The notes beneath the pieces are model-generated. The model was not told the origin of the DNA. It did no database searches and saw only the letters and a list, made by a program, of their open reading frames with translations. Made by a program: the position numbers and the translations under genes. A stretch of DNA of 55,134 nucleotides, from the NCBI GenBank assembly GCA_017860455.1, contig JAGDMF010000014.1:1-55134 (forward strand), given 5' to 3'. Below, piece after piece: positions 12,001 to 20,198 of this stretch (positions are counted from its first letter, which is position 1; each line of letters starts with the position of its first letter). Origin of the DNA: Bacteroidota bacterium. GTDB taxonomy: Bacteria; Bacteroidota; Bacteroidia; Bacteroidales; WCHB1-69.

Positions 12001-14905
12001 TCAAACAAATGCTTCTATTATGACAACTGCATTATATAGCAATCAAACTGCTGACTATACTGTTAATGTAACTATGACAGGTGTAGGATGTAATGCAACT
12101 GCAAACTTCAATGCTCAAAATATTGTAGTAGCTTCTCCAGTAGTTGCTATCACAGGTAATACCAATACATGTCCTGGTGGAACTGTAACATTAGTTTCAG
12201 CAATCACTGGTGGTGTTGCAAATGATACTTATACATACCAATGGTACAAAGTTGCTAATGGAATCCCAACAGCAATCAACGGAGCAACTAATGCTTCTTA
12301 CACTACTTCTCCATTGTTATTAGGTGACAGTTATGAATATTATGTACAAATTTCAAGCTTTGTATCAGGATGTTCAGCAACTTCAGGAACAGTTCAAGCA
12401 AATGTTGTTCCAGAACCAAATGTATCCATTACAGGCGCCAATTCAGTTTGTCAAGGTGGTGTTTTAACTTTAACAGCAAATGTTACCGGTGGTGTAGCAG
12501 GTGAAGCTTATGTTTACACCTGGACTTACCAACAAGGAACAAATACCGGTACTTTCCAAACAACTACCAATGTATTCCAATTACCAACAACATTAGTTGC
12601 AAACGATGTTGCATCTCCTTATGTATTTACTGTATCTGTTATGAGTGCAAACTATAATTGTAATGCAATCTCTGCAACACATACAATCAATATTTACCCA
12701 CAACCACAAGCTACAATCACTGTTGATCATGAAGCAGTTTGTGTTGGTGGAAGTGTAACATTTACAGCAAATGTAACTCCTGTTGGTTCATATAACTATC
12801 AATGGACAGTTAACGGAGTGGTACAAGGTAATAACACATCTTATATTACTAGAAATAACTTACCAGCAGGTACAACTAACGTATCTGTATTAGTTACTCC
12901 TAACTATTCTAACGCTGCATGTACTGCTACAGCTTCTAAACAAGTTACAATTGTTGCTGATCCAGTTGTTACAATTAGTTCTAATGTAACTGCAATGTGT
13001 ACTGGTGGTACTATTAACTTAGGTGTTCAAAACATTAACTTATCAACATTAGTAGCTTCAGGTGATTATACTTATCAATGGAGAGAAAATGGTGTACAAG
13101 TTGACAATGTTATTGGAAACACTTTCAGCAAAAACTTAGCTACTGCAGGTACTTATACTTATGCATTAAGAATTGCTCAAAGTGACAATTTAGGTTGTGC
13201 TTCTAACTGGTCAAATGAAATTACAGTTAATGTAGCTCCTCAACCAGTTGTAACAATTAATCCTGCTGGATTAGGTCTATTAGATATCTGTTCAGGTGGT
13301 GAAGTAAACTTAAATGCAAATGTAACTAATGCTACTCCAGTTCAAGGAACTATGACTTATACTTGGTTCTCTAACAATACAAATACTGGAATAACAACTA
13401 ATCCTTATAACCAAACATTAAATAATGTTGGTACATATAATTACTATGCAATTGTAACTCCAAGCGGATATGCATGTGCTCCAGTAAATTCTAATACTAT
13501 TACTTATCACGTAGTAGCTGATCCAACTTGGACTAACGTTTCAGTAATGTATCCAGTTATTTGTGAAGGTGAATCTGTACAATTAAGTGCAGGTGTTCAA
13601 GGTGGTGTATTAGATGGTTCACAAAATACAAGTGGAACAATTCATTGGACCGTATGGGCTGAAGGTGGAAATGCTCAACCAGTTCTTGGTGGTATCGGAG
13701 GAAACTCTTATGATACTCCAGCAGGAACAGGAAATTACTTCTACCAACCAGTATATAGTGGTCAATTAGGTGACGGATGTAATATCCTTGTTAACCCAGT
13801 TACTCCAGTTGTTGTAAACGAACGTCCAACCGCAACATTTGTAGGTGGTGATGGTAGCATTGTTTGTGGAAATGATCCAAATTCATTCGCAACATTAACT
13901 GTTCAATTAACAGGTACTGCTCCATTTACATTCACATTAAACGGATCTAATGGATTTACTCAAAACTTCTCTACTTCATTAAATACATTCTACATCTATT
14001 TGAATCCAACATCAACAGCTTCTTATTCTATCACTAATTTAGAAGACGCAAATTGTACTGCTGTTGAGTATCCAGCTCCTGTATCAGTAGTTGTATCTCA
14101 TATTGCAATCTTGGATCTATTAGCTGAAGTTTGCGGTGAAAGCGGTGAAACTTTACCTAAAGTTCAAATCGATGTTAACATCTATTCTGTAGCTCCTGGT
14201 GTAACTCCAACTGCTTACATTACATTTGCTAATCCAAACTTACCAGAGATGAACACTCAATCTGCAGTAATTACTGAAGGTGCAAGAACTTATATTGAGT
14301 TCAGCGTACCAAGTGTTCCTGGTGACTATCAAGTGATTATTACTATTGACGGATGTGATTATCCAGCAACAGTGAGAGTATTAGCAGGTCAATACAACTT
14401 TGGTGGTACTGATGCATTAGTACAACAACGTTGGGATGATGTAGTTGTAGTAAACAACAATCCTTTAACTAATGGTGGATATAACTTTGTATCCTTCCAA
14501 TGGTATAAAAATGGTGTTGTTATTCCAGGTGCAACTAACCAATACTATCAAGAAGTTGGTGGTTTGAATGGAGAATACGCAGTGATGTTAGTAGCTGAAA
14601 CTACTAATGGATTAGTAACATTCAAAACTTGTGATATGTTCTTCGTATCAGAAAATCTAATGAAAGTATATCCAGTTCCAGCTAGAACTCAAGAGTCTAT
14701 TACAATTGAGGTTAAATTATCAAGCGAACAACTAGATGGTGCTATCTTAGATATTTACGATGCAAAAGGTGCATTCATTAAACAAGTTGAAGTTAATGAT
14801 ATTATCACAAGAATTGATGGATTTACAGTACCGGGAGTTTACTTCGGACGTATTACTACAGGTACTAATGAAATTAAGACTGTTAAATTCGTAATTGTAA
14901 AATAA
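2..14905 (+). CDS. Giant Ig-like repeat surface protein with T9SS sorting domain (5' partial)
   Basis: The reading frame is open from the first bases of the window, so the true start lies upstream and at least 4967 residues are present. The protein is almost entirely Ig-like modules of about 80-110 residues; I count about 50 by their first-strand Cys motif ('ICEGGE', 'VCVGGE', 'ICDQTP'), each followed by a 'YQWY' or 'YTWYKNG' core Trp and a second Cys ('SGCxS'), as expected for one disulfide per module. The last 81 residues, from 'MKVYPVPARTQ' to 'VKFVIVK', are a T9SS type A C-terminal domain, so the product should cross the outer membrane by T9SS and be attached or released at the surface. 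Modules are grouped in higher-order repeats (see findings). An OmpA protein follows after 81 nt. Role inferred: adhesin or surface-layer filament. The 5' end and any N-terminal domain are not visible. Confidence 0.93.
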   Translation: MCVGGEINLNVNVTNYAVSEEYTYQWYLADTTAVNAIPGANLTTYSTVPTVAGTYNYWVIVDNYAVQAPGTQRVRCEAAEYKTIVVNADPIISINAPTTPICDGGQVLLIAGTTGGVTGGEVYTWYKNGVVIPGATLDTLIDYPATVDLDTTFYTYKVEVTQTASGCASVNTAETTVMVVRNPIVEIVSNPNVCENVPTSATNIEVIARVNGQSGAIPGTFTWYEDGLQQSGTLSTFNVQKPTRNYPYQYQLRYTSPNGCNMYSNVVDVMVHPRPVIQILAQENPICVGGDINLSVNLTNYAVSEEYTYQWYNVDTTTVNAINGATLPTYHTVPTTPGTYTYWLLVDNYAVHAPNTQRVRCEAAEAITISVVADPVISVAISQDTICEGGEVIVTSTISGTTPGIPGGEVYTWYKNDVIIPGAVSAVLVDYPVTVDQNITNIIYRVEVTQTASGCASVNTATTSVLVHPNPSVQIEGDPIICDQTPISLVSNVNDEYNNPAFSYQWRLFNADIVGATNPTYTQLYADTNNPYIFTVLVTNTNGCQKESAPFYVYVNTAPVVQVTSTETLVCVGGEVTMTTNLADYNSPSLTYQWYTVVGAVETPVFGASEPTLTIIPNVTTTYRVKVFQTTSACLATGDITITVNADPVIAVAISDPVICQGGEVTVTSSITSGGVTGGEVYTWYKNDVIIPGAVSAVLVDYPVTVDNDITNYIYRVEVAQTAAGCASVNTATTSVEVHPNPTVVISGDPIVCVGTNNIALTANINDEYPTSNLDIQWRLFNSDITLANGVNYTGTYAGTDNPWIFTVVVSNPLGCVTTSAPFEVLVNVPPVVELTSNETTVCVGGPITMTANLVDYNAPDLIYRWYTVDGSTETPIYGATESTLTIIPNVTTTYRVRVTQTTSACTDFDDILITVNADPVIAVSISQDTICEGGEVIVTSTVTGGVAGGEVYTWYKNDVIIPGAVSAVLVDYPVTVDQNITNIIYRVEVAQTASGCASVNTATTSVLVHPNPSVQIEGDPIICDQTPISLVSNVNDEYNNPALSYQWRLFNADIVGATNPTYTQLYADTNNPYIFTVLVTNTNGCQRESAPFYVYVNTAPVVQVTSTETLVCVGGEVTMTTNLADYNSPSLTYQWYTVNGSTETPIVGASEPTLTIIPNVTTTYRVKVFQTTSACLATGDITITVNADPVIAVSISEPVICQGGEVTVTSTITSGGVTGGEVYTWYKNDVIIPGAVSAVLVDYPVTVDNDITNYIYRVEVAQTAAGCASVNTATTSVIVHPNPTVVISGDPIVCTGTGNITLHANVNDEYATSNLGIQWRLFNTNLPSATDINYTGTYLASDNPYIFTVVVSNPLGCVTTSAPFEVLVNTPPVVELTSNETTVCVGGPITMTANLVDYNAPDLIYRWYTVNGSTETPVYGATESTLTIIPNVTTTYRVRVTQTTSGCVDQDDILITVNADPVIAVTISQDTICEGGEVIVTSTVTGGVTGGEVYTWYKNNVIIPGAVSAILVDYPVTVDQNITNIIYRVEVAQTASGCASVNTASTSVLVHPNPSVQIEGDPIICDQSAISLVAHVNDEYLNPALTYQWRLFNADIAGATNPTFTQVYPDTDNPYTFTVLTTNSNGCQRESAPFNVYVNTAPVVEVTSTETTICTGGEVTLTTNLADYNSSNLIYQWYIGSQPIAGASEPTLTIIPNGTTTYRVVVTQTTSACVATGEITINVNPDPIITGITISENYICEGGQVTVTASTENVTGTPYFTWYRNGILVDGVNGASFTESPDAIDADVTLYTYSAIVTTNVSGCQSLEVNAPVLTVYGNPVVAIAGDANICEGDSVFLTAFVDHVSDLVGTLTYTWFESGQQLDNNAYGISNPASQFLVDFFAPRYEPYVFTVRVTRENGCTTMSEPFLVYVHAAPVVNITSTEENICEEGVVTLTANLDNYTTDFITYQWYTETYVQYPFYTSATEFYMVTDTVLALIPGATQQLYTTDVDDTTTYVVRVQQTHSLCTDYDRFTVITHAIPTVTSITVTPETSVCSGGQVTLTANISGGVTGGEVYTWYRNGFILPNANTQSITETLLAIDNDNTVYTYNVVVTQNAAACQSILNPAVAVAITVYPNPTVIISGDPVVCATENNIVLTANLQSSIPGLQYTWFEDNMPVGTGAVLTLTRPARDYAYNYQVVVYNSLGCSAVSEEFNVLVNANPVVNVSADLTTICVGGTAHLTAVLSDNNTTNLTYQWYIGTEAIVGATQATLTVNPIATTTYRVVVTQTTSGCVGENSITITVNPDPIIATITVENPTLCEGGQIVVSATTNPEMIDGAVYTWYKNGAVIAGVQGASFTESPIAIDNNVTVYTYSVSVASPVSGCLSNIVTAQQQVTVYGNPTVVIEGNPLVCNDSTFTLIANVNDTIPGTLVTYQWRRFNENIPGATSQTLTTTEPFQFGNTYMYTVVINTEYTNGTIGCIRESEPFYVAVGENPHVDILASDTVACLNGEVTLTAVLGNAYLENIFVTWYKNGQEIYGAHELSYVATITETATYYAVVSASGCTATTEFVEIHLINTPVVGAVIASNNVGGSNICEGGEVEVTAYLFNGTNNYIDSTATYTWYRNGFLMEGVTGPWFRESLHAIDGDTTHYTYAVVVSSESSNCVSPIAYSNTVTVIRNPIVIINGLHHICQSTNGQPNLYLSAYINGISNPDNTTIFKWYKNGVYQNNPNFGLYYTENLGLSYQTVEYMVEIINGNGCSTFSEPFEIFVHPTPVANITVNESTVCAGGSVTLQGHLNDYNEDDYIFQWYLNGTSVANVIPGATDLTYTTPALSTSGTYYFRVIQRHSGCNDLASQVITIVPDPQITNIAVTATAICDGGEVTITATPANITGTPVYTWFRNGILLEGITGPSFTQTLFANGNDVTTYQYTAFVTTNVGGCQSAVASAQLVTVTPNPTVVIAGEPIVCEGQGNIVLNANALPTTGLQYQWFLNNQPIENATASTLTTTQTASTTPYIYTVQVSGATGCLTMSLPFSVTVNASPIVNVMATENAICVGGEVTLTATLVDWNAGMLTYQWYHEGEMIPGATNLTYTTTINGIGAHNYQIVVTQITSGCTGTANTTVTVSADPQITGITISEPYICEGGQVTVTASATGIIGTPVYTWFRNGILMEGVTGASFTESPLAIDEDLTVYTYTAYVTSSASGCQSLIATAPTVTVYGNPVVAISGDNHICENESVVLMAFVDHVSDNVGNLTYTWFEHGQQRDNMVNGIPANSQYYTEYWYPNDQAYVFTVRVTRENGCTTLSQPFLVTVHENPVVNVTATEETVCVGGQVTMTANLNNYNTEDITYQWFTVTTQENQVQVSATEFITVIDTIINNIPGATLQNYSTVVNATSQYGVLVTQTNSGCTATDEITITTNPLPVVTGITITPTNTVCEGGQVTLTAAIQGGVAGGEVYTWYRNGVIIPGANTASITESPVTVDGNVTIYTYNVTVAQTASACQSVLNNDVAVQVTVNPNPSVTISGDPIICVTNNIQLMANLNDVNNNTGMTYEWRLFNQSLGITTPELSISRPSSDNPYIFTVLVTNQYGCQVESAPYNVYVNANPTVQVTATEATICAGGTTTLTANLGDYNVPNLVFSWTENGTVIPGATTNQITVNPASTSIYAVSIVQTTSECTATGSFTVTVVPDPVISNVTISQTQVCEGGQVTLNATIEGGIQGGELFTWFRNGVIIPNITGSSFTESPLVIGDDITIYNYTVQITQTASGCQSVISQPVSVTVYPLATVQIMVTGNTTICEGGNTLLTANVNPTTTNTTYQWFVDNVLIPGATSQTYTVADAQARQTAYQYTVLISQYIGCNVTSAPQAITVVADPVVNITINNPSVCVGGTATLTANVEGGVENINGIGAYTFNWFSTTSPNTSIGTQATLDVIGTIPQLETYWVVVTSPYGCATTAYYYNFETVADPTVAIAIGSGYSTQVCEGGSTMLVANVQGGIGQVMYQWYKNGILLPGQTNASIMTTALYSNQTADYTVNVTMTGVGCNATANFNAQNIVVASPVVAITGNTNTCPGGTVTLVSAITGGVANDTYTYQWYKVANGIPTAINGATNASYTTSPLLLGDSYEYYVQISSFVSGCSATSGTVQANVVPEPNVSITGANSVCQGGVLTLTANVTGGVAGEAYVYTWTYQQGTNTGTFQTTTNVFQLPTTLVANDVASPYVFTVSVMSANYNCNAISATHTINIYPQPQATITVDHEAVCVGGSVTFTANVTPVGSYNYQWTVNGVVQGNNTSYITRNNLPAGTTNVSVLVTPNYSNAACTATASKQVTIVADPVVTISSNVTAMCTGGTINLGVQNINLSTLVASGDYTYQWRENGVQVDNVIGNTFSKNLATAGTYTYALRIAQSDNLGCASNWSNEITVNVAPQPVVTINPAGLGLLDICSGGEVNLNANVTNATPVQGTMTYTWFSNNTNTGITTNPYNQTLNNVGTYNYYAIVTPSGYACAPVNSNTITYHVVADPTWTNVSVMYPVICEGESVQLSAGVQGGVLDGSQNTSGTIHWTVWAEGGNAQPVLGGIGGNSYDTPAGTGNYFYQPVYSGQLGDGCNILVNPVTPVVVNERPTATFVGGDGSIVCGNDPNSFATLTVQLTGTAPFTFTLNGSNGFTQNFSTSLNTFYIYLNPTSTASYSITNLEDANCTAVEYPAPVSVVVSHIAILDLLAEVCGESGETLPKVQIDVNIYSVAPGVTPTAYITFANPNLPEMNTQSAVITEGARTYIEFSVPSVPGDYQVIITIDGCDYPATVRVLAGQYNFGGTDALVQQRWDDVVVVNNNPLTNGGYNFVSFQWYKNGVVIPGATNQYYQEVGGLNGEYAVMLVAETTNGLVTFKTCDMFFVSENLMKVYPVPARTQESITIEVKLSSEQLDGAILDIYDAKGAFIKQVEVNDIITRIDGFTVPGVYFGRITTGTNEIKTVKFVIVK

Positions 14906-14913
14906 ATTTAATA

Positions 14914-14943
14914 CAGGTGAGTGGTGATCATCACCACTCACTG
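14914..14943 (+). other. Intergenic hairpin between giant gene and ompA-like gene
   Basis: Arms GTGAGTGGTG (14917-14926) and CACCACTCAC (14932-14941) form a perfect 10-bp stem with loop ATCAT. Flanking CA/TG could extend it past a bulged G. No T-run follows, so it is not a classical intrinsic terminator. It may be a processing or stability element between the two genes, or a weak terminator. Confidence 0.6.
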
Positions 14944-14986
14944 TAATAATTAACCAAGTAATTAAGATAATAAAAAATATATAATT

Positions 14987-16471
14987 ATGAAAAAGCAACT
15001 TTTATTAATCAGTCTTCTTTTTACAATGTTCCTCTCGTTTGCTCAAGAGGTAACTGAGCCTGCTGTTGCAACCGACACAACTACTAAAAAGGAAGAGTTA
15101 GCCTTTTGTCCTCATAGAGTATGGTTTAATGTTGGAGGTGGTTTCACCAATAACATTTATAACAGAGTACCTACTATGGATCAAAAATACTCTCTTGGTG
15201 CTTTAGCTGAAGTTGGTTATTCTTACTTCTTCAATGAACATTGGGGAATTGGACTTGGAGTTGGAATTCAACATATTGCTGCAAAAGCATTGTTAGATTT
15301 TAACGGTCAAACTGAAGTTTTACAACCAGGATACAATGCAAATGATCCAGGAAGAACTTATACTATGTACTTTAAAGGTTCAGATTTACAAGAAAAACAA
15401 TCAATCTGGGCTATCGAAGTTCCTCTAACTGCTCAATATGAATACAGATTTGGAAACAAAAGAAACGGTATTTATGCAGGTTTAGGTATTAAAGGTTATT
15501 TCCCAATTAAAGCAAGAACTAATTTCTCTGCTGAAACCGGAACTTTAACTACTGAAGGTTACGAAGATGAAATCAATGTTTATTATGGTTCTGATTTAAC
15601 TCCTCATTTTGGACAAACAACCTTAACAGCAAAATCTTCATTGACAAAACTGAGACCTTCTGTTGATATTCAAGCTGACTTTGGTGGTATTATCGGATTA
15701 TCAAGAAGAACAGACCTTTATTTAGGTGTTTATTGTTCTTATGGTTTCCTAAATATTCTACCTAAAGAAACTACAGACTATCTTACACAAACATCTGTAA
15801 CCCCAACTATTAATGGTTTTATGAATTCTAATCTTATCTCTAAATTAAATGAAAATTTAAAAGAGGAAGATCAAATGTCAACCAAATGGAATCTTTTCCA
15901 AATTGGTGTAAAAGCTGGATTCAAATTCAAAACTTGTAAAGGTTATGGTAAAGATGCTGAATATATGAATGATCTTAAAAGACGTTTCATGAATGAAATG
16001 ATGAAAAAATCAAATGATCCTATCATCGTTAAAACTACTGAATATGTTTATATCGTTCCTGTTACTCCTACAAATGTAGAAGAAGAAGATAAAGAAACTA
16101 AAGAAAACATTCTTGAATTAGCAGATGCATTATCTAATACTAAAATCTTATTTGATTTAGATAAAGATATTCCAAAGATTACTGATAATAATGACAATAT
16201 CAGAAAAACTGTTGAAATTCTTAAAAAAGACAAATCATTAGGATTAGTAGTTGAAGGTTATACCTGCGATTTAGGTAGTGAAGAACACAATAAAGATTTA
16301 GCTCAAAGAAGAGCTATTGCAATCAGACAAATGTTCATCAATCAAGGTGTATCTCCTGATCAAATCTCTATTGCTTCTTATACTTATACAGATCCTCAAA
16401 ACAAAATTAATATTCCTGATTCAAGAAGAGAAGAGCACAGAGCTGCTATTTTCAGAATCATCAAAAAATAA
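14987..16471 (+). CDS. OmpA family outer-membrane protein (barrel plus peptidoglycan-binding domain)
   Basis: 494 residues. A signal peptide of about 19 residues (MKKQLLLISLLFTMFLSFA) is followed by a region of alternating aromatic/glycine strands (about residues 40-320, 'VWFNVGGGF', 'GIYAGLGIKGYF', 'LYLGVYCSYGF') that fits an outer-membrane beta-barrel. The last 115 or so residues are an OmpA domain: 'ILFDLDKD', 'VVEGYTCDLGSEEHNKDLA', 'QRRAIAIRQMFINQGV', with the Asp and Arg that bind diaminopimelate in this family. It lies 81 nt after the giant T9SS protein on the same strand with no clear promoter of its own. This resembles adhesin plus outer-membrane-partner pairs of Bacteroidota (SprB with SprF), though it is not a SprF/PorP homologue by eye. 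It probably anchors the outer membrane to peptidoglycan. A strong terminator follows. Confidence 0.85.
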   Translation: MKKQLLLISLLFTMFLSFAQEVTEPAVATDTTTKKEELAFCPHRVWFNVGGGFTNNIYNRVPTMDQKYSLGALAEVGYSYFFNEHWGIGLGVGIQHIAAKALLDFNGQTEVLQPGYNANDPGRTYTMYFKGSDLQEKQSIWAIEVPLTAQYEYRFGNKRNGIYAGLGIKGYFPIKARTNFSAETGTLTTEGYEDEINVYYGSDLTPHFGQTTLTAKSSLTKLRPSVDIQADFGGIIGLSRRTDLYLGVYCSYGFLNILPKETTDYLTQTSVTPTINGFMNSNLISKLNENLKEEDQMSTKWNLFQIGVKAGFKFKTCKGYGKDAEYMNDLKRRFMNEMMKKSNDPIIVKTTEYVYIVPVTPTNVEEEDKETKENILELADALSNTKILFDLDKDIPKITDNNDNIRKTVEILKKDKSLGLVVEGYTCDLGSEEHNKDLAQRRAIAIRQMFINQGVSPDQISIASYTYTDPQNKINIPDSRREEHRAAIFRIIKK

Positions 16472-16491
16472 TTTCTTATTATGAAATATTT

Positions 16492-16522
16492 AAAAGGTCC
16501 TGTCTAACAGGACCTTTTTTTT
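16492..16522 (+). terminator. Rho-independent terminator after the ompA-like gene
   Basis: Stem AAAAGGTCCTG / CAGGACCTTTT with loop TCTAA, followed by a run of T to 16522. It sits 20 nt downstream of the stop codon and closes the giant gene/ompA unit. Confidence 0.93.
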
Positions 16523-16562
16523 GATTCAAAATTAAACATTTCATAAATAAATATTTTCTTTG

Positions 16563-16570
16563 TATATTTG
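16563..16570 (+). promoter_or_regulatory. Bacteroidota -7 box for the acyl-CoA synthetase/cysS operon
   Basis: TATATTTG matches TAnnTTTG exactly and lies 17 nt before the ATG at 16588. No convincing -33 TTTG is seen. Confidence 0.7.
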
Positions 16571-16587
16571 CATTCAAAATTAATATT

Positions 16588-18360
16588 ATGGAAGTAACTC
16601 GACTTTTTGATTTATTGCCTCACTATGCTACATATTTTCCAAAAGATGATGCATTAGCAGCTAAAGAAAATGGTATATGGGTAACCTATAGCATCAAACA
16701 ATACATAGATAAGGTAAATTATATTTCTTACGGATTAATGCAATTGGGTGTCAAAAAAGGGGATCGGATTGCTTCAATTAGTAATAACAGACCTGAATGG
16801 AATTTTCTGGATATGGCACTGCATCAATTAGGCGCTATTCACGTTTCCATTTATCCAACCATTAGTGAATCCGATTATGAGTATATCTTAAACCATGCGG
16901 AAGTAAAAATGGTTTTTGTTTCCGGATGGGAGCTATTACGTAAAATTGAAAACATTATTTCCAATATTCCTAATCTCAAGGATAATGTTTATACATTCCG
17001 GAATTTAAGAGGATATAAACACTTAAATGAAGTGATTGAATTAGGGATGGCCAATCCAAGTCCTCAGTATTTAAGTGATATAAAAGACAGCATAACCCCG
17101 GAAGATATAGTTACTTTGATTTATACATCAGGAACTACAGGCAATCCTAAAGGTGTTATGTTATCCCATGCAAATATTTTAAATAATGTCAAAGCTGTTA
17201 CTCCTATTATTCCGGTAAAAGCAAACAGTCGCTGTTTGAGTTATTTGCCACTTTGTCACGTGTATGAAAGAATGATGATCTATACCTGGCATTATACCGG
17301 AATTTCGATCTATTATGCGGAAAGTATGGCCAGTATTGCCGATAATCTGAAAGAGATTAAACCGGATATTTTTACATCAGTACCCAGACTTTTGGAAAAA
17401 TTTTATGATAAAATCATTGCTGTTGGATATAAACAAAAAGGGATCAAAAAAAGAATTTTCTTTTGGGCCAATAAAGTAGCTCAGGAATTCGATTTAGAGG
17501 GCACTACCTGGTGGTATAACCAGAAACTCAAGATTGCCCGTAAACTCGTCTTAAATAAGTGGAAAGAGGCCTTAGGAGGCAATTTTAATGTTGTAGTGTC
17601 CGGTGGAGCCGCAATTCAACCCAGAATCAGTAAAATTTTCTGGGCTATGAATGTTCCCGTACTTGAAGGATACGGTTTAACAGAAACATCGCCTGTTATT
17701 GCCGTTAGTAATTTCTTTAAAGATGGGATCAAAATCGGAACTGTTGGTCCAGTTTTACCTGGAATTGAAATGAAAATTGCGGAGGACGGTGAAATATTAA
17801 CCCGTGGGCATTGTATTATGAAAGGGTACTATAATGCACCCGAATTGACTGCAGAAGTGATTGATGATGAGGGCTGGTTCCATACAGGAGATATTGGTCA
17901 GATTGAACCTGAAGGACAGCTGAGAATTACCGGAAGAAAAAAAGAGATGTTTAAAACAGCATTCGGGAAATATGTTGTTCCAACCATTATTGAAAACAAG
18001 TTTGCTGAACAATCGATTATTGACGCTATTATGGTAGTTGGTGAAAACCAACCTTATGCTGCTGCTTTGATTGTTCCTGAATTTAACGATTTAAGATCGT
18101 GGTGTAACTATAAGGGGATCACCTATACTACGAACGAAGAGATGATCAATCATCCGGAAGTCTTAAAGAAATTTAAAAGAGTAGTAGATAACTGCAATAA
18201 ATTTTTTGGAGAAACCGAAAAAGTAAAAAGATTTAAATTGATCGGATACCCCTGGAGTGTAGATACAGGAGAGCTAACCCCCACATTAAAATTAAGAAGA
18301 AATTATATTATAAATAAAAATAAAGAGATGATTGAATCCCTTTTTAATAAACCAGAATAA
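16588..18360 (+). CDS. AMP-forming long-chain fatty acid--CoA ligase (FadD-type)
   Basis: 590 residues, normal for bacterial long-chain acyl-CoA synthetases. The enzyme activates a fatty acid with ATP to an acyl-adenylate and then to acyl-CoA. Motifs in order: the phosphate-binding loop '[18 protein letters not shown]' (about residues 177-194), the adenylate motif '[11 protein letters not shown]' (about 360), 'GWFHTGDIG' (about 429) and the hinge/lysine region '[15 protein letters not shown]' (about 447). It has its own -7 box upstream. Its stop overlaps the next start by one base (TAATG), so cysS is translationally coupled to it. Chain-length preference cannot be read from sequence. I see no functional reason for the pairing with cysS. 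Confidence 0.9.
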   Translation: MEVTRLFDLLPHYATYFPKDDALAAKENGIWVTYSIKQYIDKVNYISYGLMQLGVKKGDRIASISNNRPEWNFLDMALHQLGAIHVSIYPTISESDYEYILNHAEVKMVFVSGWELLRKIENIISNIPNLKDNVYTFRNLRGYKHLNEVIELGMANPSPQYLSDIKDSITPEDIVTLIYTSGTTGNPKGVMLSHANILNNVKAVTPIIPVKANSRCLSYLPLCHVYERMMIYTWHYTGISIYYAESMASIADNLKEIKPDIFTSVPRLLEKFYDKIIAVGYKQKGIKKRIFFWANKVAQEFDLEGTTWWYNQKLKIARKLVLNKWKEALGGNFNVVVSGGAAIQPRISKIFWAMNVPVLEGYGLTETSPVIAVSNFFKDGIKIGTVGPVLPGIEMKIAEDGEILTRGHCIMKGYYNAPELTAEVIDDEGWFHTGDIGQIEPEGQLRITGRKKEMFKTAFGKYVVPTIIENKFAEQSIIDAIMVVGENQPYAAALIVPEFNDLRSWCNYKGITYTTNEEMINHPEVLKKFKRVVDNCNKFFGETEKVKRFKLIGYPWSVDTGELTPTLKLRRNYIINKNKEMIESLFNKPE

Positions 18361-19835
18361 TGATCACTCAAGAACTTACCATTTACAACACTTTACAAAA
18401 AAACAAAGAAAAATTTATTTCCTTAATCCCTGAACATGCCGGTTTATACGTTTGTGGGCCAACAGTATATGGAGAACCCCATTTGGGACATGCCAGACCA
18501 GCCATCACATTTGATTTGGTATTTAGGTATTTAAAACATATTGGTTATAAAGTCAGATATGTTCGCAATATTACCGATGTTGGACATCTTGAAAATGATG
18601 CCGACGAAGGGGAAGATAAAATTGCCAAAAAAGCTAGATTAGATCAGTTGGAACCTATGGAAGTAGCTCAGTTTTACATTGACAGCTATCACAAAGCGAT
18701 GGATAAATTAAATGTACTTCGTCCCTCCATTGAACCCAGAGCATCCGGACATATTATTGAACAGATTGAGATGGTGCAACAAATTTTAGACAAAGGGTTT
18801 GCTTATATTTCCAATGGATCTGTTTATTTTGATGTTCCAAAATTTGACCAGGAGTTTGGATATGGAAAGTTATCCGGAAGAGTTTTAGAAGATATGATTT
18901 CCAATACAAGAGAGTTAGATGGACAAGATGAGAAACGAAATGCAGCTGACTTTGCACTTTGGAAAAAAGCGTCTCCGGAACATATTATGAGATGGAATTC
19001 TCCCTGGAGTATAGGTTTCCCGGGATGGCATATTGAATGTACAGCAATGAGTACTAAATATTTGGGTGAGCATTTCGATATTCATGGAGGTGGAATGGAT
19101 TTGATCTTTCCGCATCATGAATCGGAAGTTTGTCAGAGTACCGTTGCCAATGGAAAAGAATCGGTTAAGTATTGGATGCACAACAATATGATCACGATCA
19201 ATGGGCAAAAGATGGGGAAATCGCTGGGTAATTTTATTACCTTGAATCAATTCTTCAATGGTGATCATGCGATGTTGGAACGCTCCTATAATGCCATGAA
19301 TATCCGATTTTTTATCATGCAGGCGCACTATAGAGGAACGCTGGACTTCTCAAATGAAGCGTTAATAGCAGCCGAAAAGGGGATGTTGAAATTGAATGCA
19401 GCAGATAAATTGATTGAAAAGCTACCGGCTTCCAATAATTCTTCTGAAAATATATCAGAATGGGTAAAAAGGTGTTATGAAGCGATGAATGACGATTTGA
19501 ATACCCCAAAATTGATTGCTGAATTGTTTGATGCATCCAGAATAATCAACTCAGTTAAAGATGGCCATTTACAACTTACGGCATCTGATATTGATTTATT
19601 GAAAGAAAATTTCCGGTTATTTTATTATGACATTTTAGGTATGGTTCCTGATACAGCAGCCGTTCAAGGCGAGGATGTTACTGAAAAATTGATGGATTTG
19701 ATTTTAGAGATTCGTCAAGATGCCAAAACCAACAAAAACTGGGGTGTTGCAGATATGATTCGCAATAAACTTACTGATGCCGGTATTGTAGTAAAAGACA
19801 CGAAAGAGGGAGCGGAGTGGGAGAGGAAGAATTAG
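18360..19835 (+). CDS. cysS: Cysteinyl-tRNA synthetase
   Basis: 491 residues, slightly longer than the E. coli enzyme (461). Class I signatures: the HIGH-like 'PHLGHARP' (about residues 40-47) and KMSKS-like 'QKMGKSLGN' (about 282-290). Zinc-site residues of CysRS are recognisable: Cys in 'YVCGPTVYG', Cys in '[10 protein letters not shown]', and His/Glu in 'FPHHESEVC'. It charges tRNA-Cys in the cytoplasm. The ATG shares its A with the TAA of the upstream acyl-CoA synthetase. The stop codon TAG is directly abutted by the interspersed repeat at 19835: the G of TAG is the first G of the repeat. Confidence 0.97.
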   Translation: MITQELTIYNTLQKNKEKFISLIPEHAGLYVCGPTVYGEPHLGHARPAITFDLVFRYLKHIGYKVRYVRNITDVGHLENDADEGEDKIAKKARLDQLEPMEVAQFYIDSYHKAMDKLNVLRPSIEPRASGHIIEQIEMVQQILDKGFAYISNGSVYFDVPKFDQEFGYGKLSGRVLEDMISNTRELDGQDEKRNAADFALWKKASPEHIMRWNSPWSIGFPGWHIECTAMSTKYLGEHFDIHGGGMDLIFPHHESEVCQSTVANGKESVKYWMHNNMITINGQKMGKSLGNFITLNQFFNGDHAMLERSYNAMNIRFFIMQAHYRGTLDFSNEALIAAEKGMLKLNAADKLIEKLPASNNSSENISEWVKRCYEAMNDDLNTPKLIAELFDASRIINSVKDGHLQLTASDIDLLKENFRLFYYDILGMVPDTAAVQGEDVTEKLMDLILEIRQDAKTNKNWGVADMIRNKLTDAGIVVKDTKEGAEWERKN

Positions 19836-19997
19836 GGCATTCCCCCTCGCTTCACTCGGGGTCGGCCTACGCCTGCAAGTCCGCAGTTATAAGGCGTGGG
19901 CTACAAAGTCGCTGCACGAGCTCCCAAGGTCGCTGTGCATCTCCTTGTATCCCATCGCCTTCTAACTTTACGGGCTTTCCGGCTTCGTCCTAATGCG
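19835..19997 (+). repeat. GGGCATTCC interspersed repeat, copy A
   Basis: A GC-rich block starting GGGCATTCC and ending CTAATGCG, unlike the AT-rich surroundings. Blocks such as CAAGTCCGCAG, GAGCTC and CGGGCTTTCC recur in the same order in copy D (53801-53985, reverse orientation), so A and D form one subfamily. Not coding by appearance. Confidence 0.75.
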
Positions 19998-20092
19998 AAA
20001 AAAACTTCGTTTTTTTAATGGGATAAATTTATTAATTAATCAAAACCTCATTTCTTTTCAATTTATTTAACAGAAAACAATTAATTATTTGC

Positions 20093-20188
20093 CTTTTCCC
20101 TTTCGCCTTTTTCCCTTCGCCTTTTGCCCTTCGCCTTTTGCCCTTCGCCTTTTGCCCTTCGCCTTTTGCCCTTCGCCTTTTGCCTATT
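20093..20188. repeat. 14-bp polypyrimidine tandem repeat
   Basis: About five clean units of CTTCGCCTTTTGCC after a degenerate start. Related words occur at 29431-29456, 39508-39535 and 50598-50633. The array ends next to TTAGCACATT, 10 nt past the stop of the minus-strand gene at 20199. Between copy A and this array the stretch is AT-rich with no gene seen. Confidence 0.85.
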
Positions 20189-20198
20189 AGCACATTAT

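Noticed and set aside
18754-19536. Antisense ORFs inside cysS
   Set aside because: Shadows of a strongly conserved gene.
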